From the NCBI GenBank assembly GCA_017397655.1, contig JAFQIG010000002.1:1-38101 (forward strand): 38,101 nucleotides of DNA, given 5' to 3'. Under the pieces are notes generated by a model. The model ran no database searches, was not told the origin of the DNA, and saw only the letters and a list, made by a program, of their open reading frames with translations. Source of the stretch: Clostridia bacterium. GTDB taxonomy: Bacteria > Bacillota > Clostridia > Oscillospirales > Acutalibacteraceae. The number at the start of each line of letters is the position of its first letter. Positions within the stretch are counted from its first letter, which is position 1. Below are positions 10,101-17,986 of this stretch, piece after piece. The translations under genes were made by a program, and so were the position numbers.

Positions 10101-10799
10101 ATCGATCGTTGTGAGGAATGTTGTATGACGGCAATGGTCAGACCAATATGTGTCGATCATACGGATCTCGGTGATAGTGGGATCACGCTGTTCTGTTCTG
10201 AAATAATCACGGCAGAAACGGATATCATCAATATCCATTGCAAGCGAATACTTCGATACAAACTCTTTGAGTCCCTGCTCATCAAGATCGCAGAATCCGT
10301 CAAGGACATCTACCTTTTCGGGAATTTCATAATTAACCTTGAGCGTATCAACCGTGTCAAGTGAAGCTTCACGGCTTTCAACGGGGTTGATAACATATTT
10401 CTTTACTGTTTCGACATCCGCATCGGAAAGCTCACCGTAAAGAAGATATACTCTTGCAGTTCTGACAAGAGGTCTTTCCTGCTGTGAGATAATCTGAATA
10501 CACTGTGCGGCAGAATCCGCTCGCTGGTCAAACTGACCGGGAAGATATTCGACCGCAAATACACGGCAATCGTCAGTATTACCGATTTCGTCTGTACAGA
10601 TATCAAGCTGAGGCTCTGAAAAAACCGTCTGCTTGCATCTGTCAAAGAGTGCTTTATCAATATTTTCAACGTCGTATCTGTTAAGAAGTCTGATCTTCTG
10701 AAGATGAGTCATTCCAAGAAGCGTGCGAAGATCCGAAGAAAGTGCACGTGCTTCGTTATCAAGACCTGCCTTCTTTTCGACGTAAACTCTGTAAACCAT
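7113..10799 (-). CDS. purL: Phosphoribosylformylglycinamidine synthase, single chain
   Basis: Converts FGAR, glutamine and ATP to FGAM (fourth step of purine synthesis). The 1228-residue product fuses the synthetase part with a C-terminal class I glutamine amidotransferase. The latter begins about residue 965 with VLIPVFPGTNCE and has the nucleophile Cys1069 in GICNGFQ and the His motif ISHGEGKF. Its length and layout fit the single-chain clade of Clostridia rather than the PurS/PurQ/PurL trio of Bacillus. The start ATG at 10799 is preceded by GGAGG. It is the last gene of the purine operon, nine bases after purD, and ends at the 7036-7106 palindromes. Confidence 0.97.
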   Translation of the reverse strand: MVYRVYVEKKAGLDNEARALSSDLRTLLGMTHLQKIRLLNRYDVENIDKALFDRCKQTVFSEPQLDICTDEIGNTDDCRVFAVEYLPGQFDQRADSAAQCIQIISQQERPLVRTARVYLLYGELSDADVETVKKYVINPVESREASLDTVDTLKVNYEIPEKVDVLDGFCDLDEQGLKEFVSKYSLAMDIDDIRFCRDYFRTEQRDPTITEIRMIDTYWSDHCRHTTFLTTIDSAKFEDELLQKTWEEYLDTRKQLGRTKPINLMDIATIATRYLKAEGCLPKLDESEEINACTVKIDVNVDGETEKWLLLFKNETHNHPTEIEPFGGAATCIGGAIRDPLSGRSYVYAAMRVTGAADPLKSVSETLEGKLPQRKIVTTAAAGYSSYGNQIGLATGQVDELYHDGYAAKRMEIGAVIAAAPEKNVRRECPLPGDVVILLGGRTGRDGCGGATGSSKSHTLSSLESCGAEVQKGNAPEERKLQRLFRNPEASLLIKRCNDFGAGGVSVAIGELADGLKIDLNAVPKKYDGLDGTELAISESQERMAVVVAAEDVERFKELADSENLEATVVAEVQQDPRLVMTWNGVEIVNISREFLNSNGAEKHIDITPVAPKCYKKAEVQNFTNGIKALADDLNICSKRGLSERFDSTIGTGTVLMPFGGKNQLTPIQSMVHKISVEKKHTSTVSYMAWGYNPFIAEKSPYHGAYLAVIESVSKLIAAGASFEEVYLTFQEYFEKPMKDGKRWGKPLAALLGAFKAQTELRIASIGGKDSMSGTFEDIDVPPTLVSFAVTTGDVSEVISPEFKAAGHKIVFVKPDTDENGLPVTESLLKVFAAVTKAMRDGKVCAAYTPGMGGIAEAVMKASFGNDIGCALDNISLSELFGYNYGAFVLEATDDLGFGTVIGETTADGKLSFAGESVEIAELLKIYEEKLESVFSCNIETEGAVENFKYRTDVRPSPAIKTAKPKVLIPVFPGTNCEFDTAKALRTAGADPEIFVINNLTAAGITRSVEAFAEKLSQSQIVFIPGGFSGGDEPDGSGKFITAFFRNARIKEGVSDLLDNRDGLMCGICNGFQALIKLGLVPFGKIIDTDETCPTLTFNNIARHQSRIVHTRIASNKSPWLMLADPEEIYSVPISHGEGKFYADEKTVKALAENGQIATQYVDLNGNATMDIMFNPNGSAYAVEGITSPDGRVIGKMGHTERWDNGLYKNVPSNFDIGLFKSAVKYFE

Positions 10800-10808
10800 G
10801 TTGCCTCC

Positions 10809-12074
10809 TTAAGCGTTCAACGCTCTTTTGCCGATATCCTTGCGCCAATACGCATTCTTAAAACTGATTTTTGATACAGCCGAATAAGCTTTATCAATCG
10901 CTTCTTTTAATGTATCCGCTTTTGCTGTAACTCCGAGAACACGTCCGCCTGCAGTAAGAAGCTTGCCGTCCGAAAGCTTGGCACCTGCCACAAAAACTTC
11001 TGCCGAAAGCTCTTCATCTGACGGAATTGTCATCTCAAAGCCTGTTTCGTACTTTTGCGGATAACCGTCTGATGCCATTATTACGCAACAAGCCGATTTA
11101 TCGCTGAACAAAACTTCACATTCTGAAAGCTTTTCTGCGGCTACTGCCTGCATAATCTCAAAAAGATCACTCTGAAGAAGCGGTAAAACTACCTGTGTTT
11201 CGGGATCACCAAAGCGACAGTTATACTCGATAACCTTGGGACCGTCCTTTGTAATCATAAGTCCGAAGTAAAGACATCCCTTGAATGTTCTTCCCTCTGC
11301 GTTCATTGCATTAATTGTGGGAAGGAAAATCTTTTCCATACATTCATCGGCAACCGACTTTGTATAGTAGGGGTTGGGAGCAACCGTTCCCATACCGCCC
11401 GTATTGAGTCCCTCGTCATTATCCTTTGCACGTTTGTGATCCATTGACGATACCATCGGAACAACCGTCTTGCCGTCCGTAAATGCAAGAACGGATACTT
11501 CGGGTCCTTCTAAAAATTCCTCAATGACGATGTTGTTGCCCGAAGCGCCGAAAATCTTGTCCTCCATCATGGAACGGACAGCCGTCTTCGCTTCATCTCT
11601 TGTCATTGCGATTATAACGCCCTTTCCGAGTGCCAGACCGTCAGCCTTGATAACGGTCGGGATCGGTGCCTCTTCGAGATAGTCGAGTGCTTTCTGCATA
11701 TCGTCAAATACCTCGTAGCGGGCTGTGGGGATTGAATATTTTTTCATAAGGTTTTTGGAGAAAACCTTACTGCCTTCGATAATTGCTGCATTCGCTCTCG
11801 GACCGAAGCAGGGAATTCCCTTTTCTTCAAGAGCATCAACAGCACCGAGTACCAAAGGATCATCGGGTGCTACGACTGCAAAATCGATTTTTGTATCAAC
11901 GGCAAACTTTACGATACCGTCAATATCCTTTGCTCCTACGGAAACACATTCAGCCTGAGCTGCAATACCGCCGTTACCGGGAAGTGCATATATTTTTGAG
12001 ATCTTTTCGCTTTGGCAAAGCTTTTTGATGATTGAATGCTCTCTGCCGCCGCCTCCGACCACAAGTACTTTCAT
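10809..12074 (-). CDS. purD: Phosphoribosylamine-glycine ligase (GAR synthetase)
   Basis: Joins 5-phosphoribosylamine and glycine with ATP to make GAR (second step). The 421-residue protein is of usual length. It begins with MKVLVVGGGGREH, the family N-terminus, and contains HKRAKDNDEGLNTGGMG in the ATP-grasp region near residue 210. GGAGA lies before the ATG. It sits 20 bases after the AICAR transformylase gene and nine before purL. Confidence 0.97.
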   Translation of the reverse strand: MKVLVVGGGGREHSIIKKLCQSEKISKIYALPGNGGIAAQAECVSVGAKDIDGIVKFAVDTKIDFAVVAPDDPLVLGAVDALEEKGIPCFGPRANAAIIEGSKVFSKNLMKKYSIPTARYEVFDDMQKALDYLEEAPIPTVIKADGLALGKGVIIAMTRDEAKTAVRSMMEDKIFGASGNNIVIEEFLEGPEVSVLAFTDGKTVVPMVSSMDHKRAKDNDEGLNTGGMGTVAPNPYYTKSVADECMEKIFLPTINAMNAEGRTFKGCLYFGLMITKDGPKVIEYNCRFGDPETQVVLPLLQSDLFEIMQAVAAEKLSECEVLFSDKSACCVIMASDGYPQKYETGFEMTIPSDEELSAEVFVAGAKLSDGKLLTAGGRVLGVTAKADTLKEAIDKAYSAVSKISFKNAYWRKDIGKRALNA

Positions 12075-12094
12075 GGAGAGTTCTCCTTTACTGA

Positions 12095-13279
12095 TTAATG
12101 ATGGAACAAACGCATTCCCGTGAATGCCATTGCAATACCGTACTTGTTACAAGCTTCGATAACGTTGTCGTCACGGATGGATCCGCCGGGCTCTGCAATG
12201 TAGGAAACACCGCTTCTTCTTGCACGCTCGATGTTGTCGCCGAACGGGAAGAATGCGTCACTGCCTACAGAAACACCTGTAATTGTGCTGAGATATGCCT
12301 TCTGCTCTTCCTTTGTGAAGGGTTCGGGACGAACGCTGAAATACTGCTGCCATACATCATCACCGAGAACATCTTCGTCCATATCGGAAATGTAAACGTC
12401 GATAACGTTATCTCTGTCTGCTCTGCCGAGTGTCGGAAGGAACGGAAGATTAAGAACCTTTTCGTGCTGACGAAGATGCCAGATGTCAGCCTTGTTACCT
12501 GCAAGGCGAGTACAATGGATTCTTGACTGCTGACCTGCACCTACACCGATAGCCTGTCCGTCAACTGCGAAACAGACGGAGTTGGACTGAGTATACTTAA
12601 GAGTGATAAGAGAGATGATAAGATCACGAACAGCACTTTCGGGAATGTCCTTGTTAACTGTTACGACATTCTGAAGGAGTTCCTTGTTGATCTTGAAGTT
12701 ATTTCTGCCCTGTTCAAATGTGATGCCGAAAACATCCTTTGTCTCCTGAACTTCGGGAATGTAGTTTTCGTCGATCTTTACGATATTGTAGTTGCCGTTT
12801 CTCTTGGAACGAAGGATCTCAAGAGCTTCGGGAGTGTAAGAAGGAGCAATGATACCGTCAGAAACCTCACGCTTGATAATGGTAGCAGTAACTGCATCAC
12901 ATTCATCGGAAAGTGCGATCCAATCACCAAAGGAGGACATTCTGTCTGTACCTCTTGCTCTTGCATATGCACAAGCGAGAGGAGAATCGTCAAGACCTTC
13001 GATATCGTCAACGAAGCAAGCCTTCTTGAGTGCATCGCTGAGAGGTGTGCCTACAGCTGCCGATGTGGGGCTTACGTGCTTGAAGGAAGTTGCTGCGCAC
13101 ATACCTGTTGCTTCTTTGATCTCTTTAACAAGCTGCCAGCTGTTGAATGCATCAAGGAAGTTGATGTAACCGGGTCTGCCGCTGAGAATTTCGATAGGAA
13201 GCTCGGATCCGTCCTTCATATAGATCTTTGAGGGTTTCTGATTGGGGTTGCAACCGTATTTAAGTTCAAACTCTTTCAT
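12095..13279 (-). CDS. Stand-alone AICAR transformylase (PurH C-terminal-like)
   Basis: Formylates AICAR ribotide (ZMP) with 10-formyl-THF to give FAICAR (ninth step). The 394-residue protein corresponds to the transformylase half of PurH only. It has LKYGCNPNQ near the N-terminus, matching the domain-opening KYGxNPHQ of PurH, and SFKHVSPTSAAVG with the catalytic Lys67-His68 pair. The MGS-like IMP cyclohydrolase domain that begins bifunctional PurH is absent. The missing activity is supplied by the neighbour upstream in the operon (13299-14015, PurO-like), only 19 bases away. It could also be labelled purH or purP-equivalent; I leave the symbol blank because it is not the bifunctional enzyme. 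Confidence 0.93.
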   Translation of the reverse strand: MKEFELKYGCNPNQKPSKIYMKDGSELPIEILSGRPGYINFLDAFNSWQLVKEIKEATGMCAATSFKHVSPTSAAVGTPLSDALKKACFVDDIEGLDDSPLACAYARARGTDRMSSFGDWIALSDECDAVTATIIKREVSDGIIAPSYTPEALEILRSKRNGNYNIVKIDENYIPEVQETKDVFGITFEQGRNNFKINKELLQNVVTVNKDIPESAVRDLIISLITLKYTQSNSVCFAVDGQAIGVGAGQQSRIHCTRLAGNKADIWHLRQHEKVLNLPFLPTLGRADRDNVIDVYISDMDEDVLGDDVWQQYFSVRPEPFTKEEQKAYLSTITGVSVGSDAFFPFGDNIERARRSGVSYIAEPGGSIRDDNVIEACNKYGIAMAFTGMRLFHH

Positions 13280-13298
13280 TCTTATATCCTCCGCAAAA

Positions 13299-14015
13299 TT
13301 ATTTATTTTTATTGATCATTCTGTTTTCAACCGCGCCTGTTTCAAGGTCGATGTAACGGACATAAAGAGAGATCTTGTTCTGCTCATCAAGCTCTGTCCA
13401 GATGTCGTTAGTGAACTCGTCGATGCAGTTAGGAATAGAAACTCTTTCAGGTTCTCCTGTGAAAGTGGGAATGGGATTGCCGTCATGGTTGTATGTATGG
13501 ATAAAGTGTCCCAGTCCGTCAAGTGCATTGTATGAGAAGGTATATCTGTTGCATTCTGTGCCTTCGGGATCTGCACTCTTGAGGATGCTCATTTTGTAGG
13601 AATATCCGTTATCAAAGTTGAGAATACCGCTGATTCTCGGTGTAAAGTTAGGTGCATCCGGCTCGAAGCATCTTGTATCGAGTGCCTGCTCAAATGTCTT
13701 GCCTTCCTTTATAAAATCATAAACCGTATCTGTCTGATCACCGTTTGTTACGATAACGTTGTTACCGATAACACGAACGGGAGAATAAATGATAAGTGAC
13801 GGATCTGCAACCTTTGATGCATCAAACGGATGAATGATAACTTCGTTTCCGTCCTCGATAAAGATACGGTTACGGCTGTTTTCGCTTCTGCCCATAATAA
13901 AGTATGCAAAAACTGCCTTTTTGCCGTCCTCACTCTTACCGATAACGATACCTCTGCCTACATAAGAATTGCCGTGGATTCTCTTTCCCATGCTTTCAAT
14001 GTCGTAAATTCCCAC
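13299..14015 (-). CDS. purO: IMP cyclohydrolase, PurO type
   Basis: Closes the ring of FAICAR to IMP, the tenth and last step. The sequence resembles the PurO family first known from archaea and unrelated to the PurH N-terminal domain: GRGIVIG, FAYFIMGRSENSRNR and a C-terminal half with YNALDGLGH. I prefer GTG at 14015 (238 residues) because AAGGAAG (14029-14023) lies seven bases before it. A TTG at 14033 would add six residues but leaves no room for a ribosome site after purN. Its position next to the stand-alone AICAR transformylase strongly supports the role. Confidence 0.88.
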   Translation of the reverse strand: MGIYDIESMGKRIHGNSYVGRGIVIGKSEDGKKAVFAYFIMGRSENSRNRIFIEDGNEVIIHPFDASKVADPSLIIYSPVRVIGNNVIVTNGDQTDTVYDFIKEGKTFEQALDTRCFEPDAPNFTPRISGILNFDNGYSYKMSILKSADPEGTECNRYTFSYNALDGLGHFIHTYNHDGNPIPTFTGEPERVSIPNCIDEFTNDIWTELDEQNKISLYVRYIDLETGAVENRMINKNK

Positions 14016-14037
14016 TTGTAATCTTCCTTTCAAATCT

Positions 14038-14640
14038 TTATTTCTCTGCTATTTCTTTTGATACTTTTTCAACAGCCAACGGAAGAATCTTCCACTCGGC
14101 TTCTTCCATTACTCTTTTCTGGAGGATTTCGGGAGTATCTCCGTCCTCGATATATACAGCCTTCTGAGCAATAATTCTGCCACCGTCCGGGATCTCGTTG
14201 ACAAAATGTACCGTTGCTCCCGTTACCTTGACACCGTAGCTGAGTGCCGCCTCGTGAACCTTAAGTCCGTAAAAGCCTTCACCGCAGAATGACGGGATAA
14301 GCGCAGGGTGAACATTGATGATACGCTCAGGATATCTGCTTGTAAAGTCTGCTGACAGTATCTTCATAAACCCTGCCAGAACTATAAGTCCGATTTCTCT
14401 TCTTTCAAGCTCTTCGATAAGCTTTTTTTCAAAATCAGCATTGGTAGGATATTCTGCCTTTGACAGCACAAGCGTTTCTACCGAGTGATTTTTTGCTCTT
14501 TCAAGTGCATATGCTCCTTCTTTGTTGGACACAACAAGAGAAACCTTACCGCTTGTGATTATACCGCTTTTTTCGGCATCGAGTATCGCCTGCAGATTTG
14601 TTCCTCCGCCCGACACCAATACTGCGATTTTTGTTACCAT
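14038..14640 (-). CDS. purN: Phosphoribosylglycinamide formyltransferase
   Basis: Transfers the formyl group of 10-formyl-THF to GAR (third step). The 200-residue protein has the family N-terminus with VLVSGGGTNLQAIL and the catalytic region INVHPALIPSF, with the Asn and His of the active site, followed by EIPDGG with the catalytic Asp region. The ATG overlaps the purM stop by seven bases, indicating translational coupling. Confidence 0.97.
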   Translation of the reverse strand: MVTKIAVLVSGGGTNLQAILDAEKSGIITSGKVSLVVSNKEGAYALERAKNHSVETLVLSKAEYPTNADFEKKLIEELERREIGLIVLAGFMKILSADFTSRYPERIINVHPALIPSFCGEGFYGLKVHEAALSYGVKVTGATVHFVNEIPDGGRIIAQKAVYIEDGDTPEILQKRVMEEAEWKILPLAVEKVSKEIAEK

Positions 14641-15671
14641 AAAAGCACTCCCTCGTCGGAACGTACCGTTTCACCGATGATGTATGCATCCTCACCGTTT
14701 GCCTTGAGAATTCGGAGTGCCTTGTCAGCATCGTTCTTTGAAACTACAACACTCATACCAACGCCCATATTGTATGTGTTGAACATATCTCTTTCGGGGA
14801 TGTTGCCTGTCTTTGCGATAAGCTCGAAAATCGGAAGTGTGCGGACTGCCTTTTTCTCGATCTTTGCACCGAAGCCGTCGGGCAAGCTTCTCGGAATATT
14901 CTCATAGAAGCCACCGCCTGTGATGTGAGAAACAGCCTTGACCGTAACCTCATCAAACAACGCGCACATCGATTTTACATAAATCTTTGTGGGAGTGAGA
15001 AGAGTTTCGCCGATGCTCTTGCCTGAAAGCTCTGCAACACTCTTTGTGATATCGCCGTTTTCTACATCAAAGACCTTTCTGACAAGAGAGAAGCCGTTTG
15101 AGTGAACGCCCGATGACGGAAGAGCGATAATTACATCACCCTCACCGATTGTTGTGTTGTCAAGAATCTTTGACTTATCAACAACACCTACAGAGAAGCC
15201 TGCAAGGTCGTATTCATCCACGGGATAGAAGCCCGGCATTTCTGCCGTTTCGCCGCCGATAAGTGCTGCGCCTGACTGAACACATCCGTCTGCAATACCT
15301 GAAACGATCTGTGCAATACGCTCGGGAACGTTCTTTCCGCAAGCGATATAATCAAGGAAAAACAACGGCTTTGCACCGCAACAAATAATATCGTTTACGC
15401 ACATTGCTACACAGTCAATACCGACAGTATCGTGCTTGTCCAGAATAAAGGCTATCTTAAGCTTTGTTCCGACACCGTCTGTACCGCTGACAAGAACAGG
15501 CTTTGTGATACCTGTCATATCAAGCTCAAAAAGTCCGCCGAATCCGCCGATACCCGATGCAACGCCGTCCGTCATGGTTCTGGCAATGTGCTGTTTCATA
15601 AGCTCTACAGCCTTGTAACCTGCAGTAATGTCAACGCCTGCTGCTTTGTAGCTTTCGCTGAAGCTTTTCAT
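14634..15671 (-). CDS. purM: Phosphoribosylformylglycinamidine cyclo-ligase (AIR synthetase)
   Basis: Closes FGAM to AIR with ATP (fifth step). The 345-residue protein has the family motifs GGFGGLFEL near residue 42 and SGTDGVGTKL near residue 62 in the ATP-binding region, and ALPSSGVHSNGFSLVRK in the second half. It lies 13 bases after purF and overlaps purN by seven bases. Confidence 0.97.
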   Translation of the reverse strand: MKSFSESYKAAGVDITAGYKAVELMKQHIARTMTDGVASGIGGFGGLFELDMTGITKPVLVSGTDGVGTKLKIAFILDKHDTVGIDCVAMCVNDIICCGAKPLFFLDYIACGKNVPERIAQIVSGIADGCVQSGAALIGGETAEMPGFYPVDEYDLAGFSVGVVDKSKILDNTTIGEGDVIIALPSSGVHSNGFSLVRKVFDVENGDITKSVAELSGKSIGETLLTPTKIYVKSMCALFDEVTVKAVSHITGGGFYENIPRSLPDGFGAKIEKKAVRTLPIFELIAKTGNIPERDMFNTYNMGVGMSVVVSKNDADKALRILKANGEDAYIIGETVRSDEGVLLW

Positions 15672-15684
15672 ATCCTTTATCCTC

Positions 15685-17127
15685 TCATTCTATTGTTAAT
15701 TTTTTGTCAGAAATTTTTGCATCAAATTTAAACTTTTTGCCCGACTTCGGAAGCTCTGTCGGGAATTTGCCTGTAAAGCAGGCATCGCAGTATGTCTTGC
15801 CGCCGTTAGGATCGGCAAGCTTGTCAACGTGTTCGGGATTCAAGAATCCGAGCGAGTCAACGTTAAGAATCTTTGCAATCTCGTCAATTGTATGATTTGC
15901 TGCTATCAGGGAATCCTTGGAATCGATATCCGTTCCGTAGTAACAGATGTCGATAAAGGGCGGTGCAGATGAACGCATATGAACCTCTGTAGCACCTGCT
16001 TCACGAAGAAGATTTACGATTCTGGCACAGGTTGTACCTCTGACGATCGAGTCATCAACCAGAACAACCCTCTTACCCTTGACCGTTTCCGAAACGGGAT
16101 TGAGCTTTATACGTACTTTATCCTCACGGTTCGACTGACCGGGAGCGATAAAGGTTCTGCCGATATATTTGTTTTTGATAAAACCGAGTCCGTAAGGTAT
16201 TCCCGACTGCTGAGCGTATCCGAGTGCCGCATCGAGTCCCGAATCGGGAACTCCGATTACTACATCTGCATCTGCCGGGCAATCCTGTGCCAGAAACTGA
16301 CCTGCTCTGCGTCTTGCCATATGTACGGAGCATCCATCGATGATCGAATCGGGTCTTGCAAAATAGATGTATTCAAACACACAAAGTGCACATTTTTCTT
16401 TGCCGCAATGCTCTTTAAGCGAGCGTACACCCTCCTTGTCAAATACAAGGATTTCGCCGGGCTCCAGCTCTCTGATAAGATGAGCTCCTGCCGCATCCAG
16501 AGCACAGCTTTCGGATGCGACTACATATGAACCGTCTACCGTTTTGCCGTAACACAAGGGTCTGAATCCCTTCTTGTCACGGTAAGCAATCAACTTTGCG
16601 GGTGACATTACAAGAAGTGAACAAGCTCCCGTTACACGGTCAACAGCTTTGCTGACTGCCTCTTCGATCGACTGTGAATTGATTCTTTCCTGCGTTATGA
16701 GATACGAAAGAACCTCCGTATCGCTTCTTGTGTGGAAGATGGCACCTTCAAGCTCCAGCTCCTCACGAAGCTCTGTATAATTTATCATTGTTCCGTTCTG
16801 AGCCAACGCCATTTTGCCCTTGATGTGATTGACAACGATAGGCTGTGCGTTGATTCTTTCGGATTCTTCTGCCGTACTGTATCTGACATGGCCGATTGCC
16901 ATATTGCCCTGTCCGAGTGATTTTATAATATCTGCGGTAAAAACATCGTTTACAAGTCCTGCATCCTTATACGTGCTGAAAACACCGTCATCGTTGACCG
17001 TTATACCACAGCTCTCCTGTCCTCTGTGCTGAAGCGCAAACAATCCGTAATAAACAGACGGTGCAACATCCATCTTTTCAGGACAGAATATACCGAATAC
17101 TCCGCATTCTTCGTGAACCTTGCTCAA
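15685..17127 (-). CDS. purF: Amidophosphoribosyltransferase
   Basis: Makes 5-phosphoribosylamine from PRPP and glutamine, the committed first step. The 480-residue protein is an N-terminal nucleophile glutaminase joined to a phosphoribosyltransferase domain. It starts with TTG at 17127; the GGGGAG site upstream and the need for the nucleophile Cys8 (in HEECGVFGIF) near the N-terminus decide this. A short propeptide of seven residues would be removed. VVLVDDSIVRGTTC is the PRPP-binding motif. Cysteines in EKCALC and the C-terminal TYCDAC fit the 4Fe-4S type known from Bacillus, which suggests oxygen-sensitive control. Confidence 0.97.
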   Translation of the reverse strand: MSKVHEECGVFGIFCPEKMDVAPSVYYGLFALQHRGQESCGITVNDDGVFSTYKDAGLVNDVFTADIIKSLGQGNMAIGHVRYSTAEESERINAQPIVVNHIKGKMALAQNGTMINYTELREELELEGAIFHTRSDTEVLSYLITQERINSQSIEEAVSKAVDRVTGACSLLVMSPAKLIAYRDKKGFRPLCYGKTVDGSYVVASESCALDAAGAHLIRELEPGEILVFDKEGVRSLKEHCGKEKCALCVFEYIYFARPDSIIDGCSVHMARRRAGQFLAQDCPADADVVIGVPDSGLDAALGYAQQSGIPYGLGFIKNKYIGRTFIAPGQSNREDKVRIKLNPVSETVKGKRVVLVDDSIVRGTTCARIVNLLREAGATEVHMRSSAPPFIDICYYGTDIDSKDSLIAANHTIDEIAKILNVDSLGFLNPEHVDKLADPNGGKTYCDACFTGKFPTELPKSGKKFKFDAKISDKKLTIE

Positions 17128-17145
17128 TTGAAACGCTCCCCTGTA

Positions 17146-17640
17146 TTATGAATTGAATTTTGCGCCGACTTCAGAGTCCTTCTGAAGAACCTTCTGCGCT
17201 GCTGCCTCTCTTGCCGCAACAAGCTTTTCCGACAGTTCTTCATCGCCGAGAGCAATTATCTGGAGCGCCAGATATGCAGCATTTGCAGCTCCGTTGATCG
17301 CAACCGTTGCAACGGGGATTCCCGGAGGCATCATTACCGTGGAAAGAAGTGCGTCCATTCCGTCAAGTGCTGCCGACTTTACCGGAATTCCGATAACGGG
17401 TAATGTTGTATTTGCTGCGATTGCTCCTGCAAGATGTGCAGCCATACCTGCCGCTGCAATCATAACACCGAAACCGTTTTCTCTTGCGCTTTGTGTGAAT
17501 GATTTTGCCTGTTCGGGAGTTCTGTGTGCCGAGAATACGTGAACTTCAAACGGAACCTCAAACTCCTTTAAAACATTGATAGCTTTTTCAACAACGGGCA
17601 AATCGCTGTCGCTTCCCATTATTACGGCAACCTTTTTCAT
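17146..17640 (-). CDS. purE: N5-carboxyaminoimidazole ribonucleotide mutase
   Basis: Rearranges N5-CAIR to CAIR (sixth step). The 164-residue protein has the PurE signatures IMGSDSDLP near residue 8 and VFSAHRTPEQ near residue 38. It is the first gene of the operon, preceded by AGGAGG and the ZTP riboswitch. A class I PurE needs PurK to make N5-CAIR, but no purK is in the window. PurK may be encoded elsewhere, or this could be a class II enzyme that uses CO2 directly; this cannot be decided from the sequence by eye. Confidence 0.95.
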   Translation of the reverse strand: MKKVAVIMGSDSDLPVVEKAINVLKEFEVPFEVHVFSAHRTPEQAKSFTQSARENGFGVMIAAAGMAAHLAGAIAANTTLPVIGIPVKSAALDGMDALLSTVMMPPGIPVATVAINGAANAAYLALQIIALGDEELSEKLVAAREAAAQKVLQKDSEVGAKFNS

Positions 17641-17661
17641 CTTTTATCCTCCTGTAAATAT

Positions 17662-17693
17662 AAAAAGGCATAGCTGTATTTTGTAGCTATGCC
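17662..17693 (-). terminator. Riboswitch-controlled terminator before purE
   Basis: On the minus strand GGCATAGCT (17693-17685) pairs with AGCTATGCC (17675-17667) and is followed by five U and then A/T-rich sequence. The first four bases of the 5' arm belong to the conserved CUGGGCA of the ZTP aptamer, so aptamer folding and terminator formation exclude each other. Ligand binding should therefore turn expression on. Confidence 0.85.
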
Positions 17694-17762
17694 CAGACGG
17701 TCGGCTTTAAAAAGCTCTTGCTCCACTGTGGTTATCCACCGTTCCGTCAGTCACAAAAGCTC
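17690..17762 (-). ncRNA. ZTP (pfl) riboswitch
   Basis: The purE leader holds the core of this class in order: GUGACUGACGG (17754-17744), a small hairpin closed by GUGG/CCAC (17739-17728), a linker, then GCCGACCGUCUGGGCA (17705-17690). GACGG of the first block pairs with CCGUC of the last. These conserved blocks are those of the pfl motif, known to bind ZMP and ZTP, signals of 10-formyl-THF shortage. The location in front of a purine operon is typical. Recognition is by eye from remembered consensus; a covariance-model search would settle the exact limits. Confidence 0.92.
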
Positions 17763-17771
17763 TACTGAATT

Positions 17772-17800
17772 ATTATAATATACCTGTCGTAAACAGTCAA
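17772..17800 (-). promoter_or_regulatory. Promoter of the purine operon
   Basis: On the minus strand TTGACT (17800-17795) and TATAAT (17777-17772) are 17 bp apart. Transcription should start near 17766, just before the ZTP aptamer. No PurR box was recognised. Confidence 0.85.
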
Positions 17801-17986
17801 TAGTAATAAAAATTTTTGTTGTTTTGTATACAATAATTTATACATTTTTTGCGTGTTTTGTTTAAATTTAAAAGAGTATCCGCGCTCCGTCCGTCATATT
17901 AAAACCCCGTTTTCTTAATGTACGCATTATCGGACAGTCTGCGTGTTATATTCATACTGAAAACAGAAGCGAACGGAGGTTAACAT

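Noticed and set aside
12095-14015. Bifunctional PurH broken by a frameshift
   Set aside because: The upstream gene is not the MGS-like domain of PurH but a different family (PurO); both frames have their own start and ribosome site.
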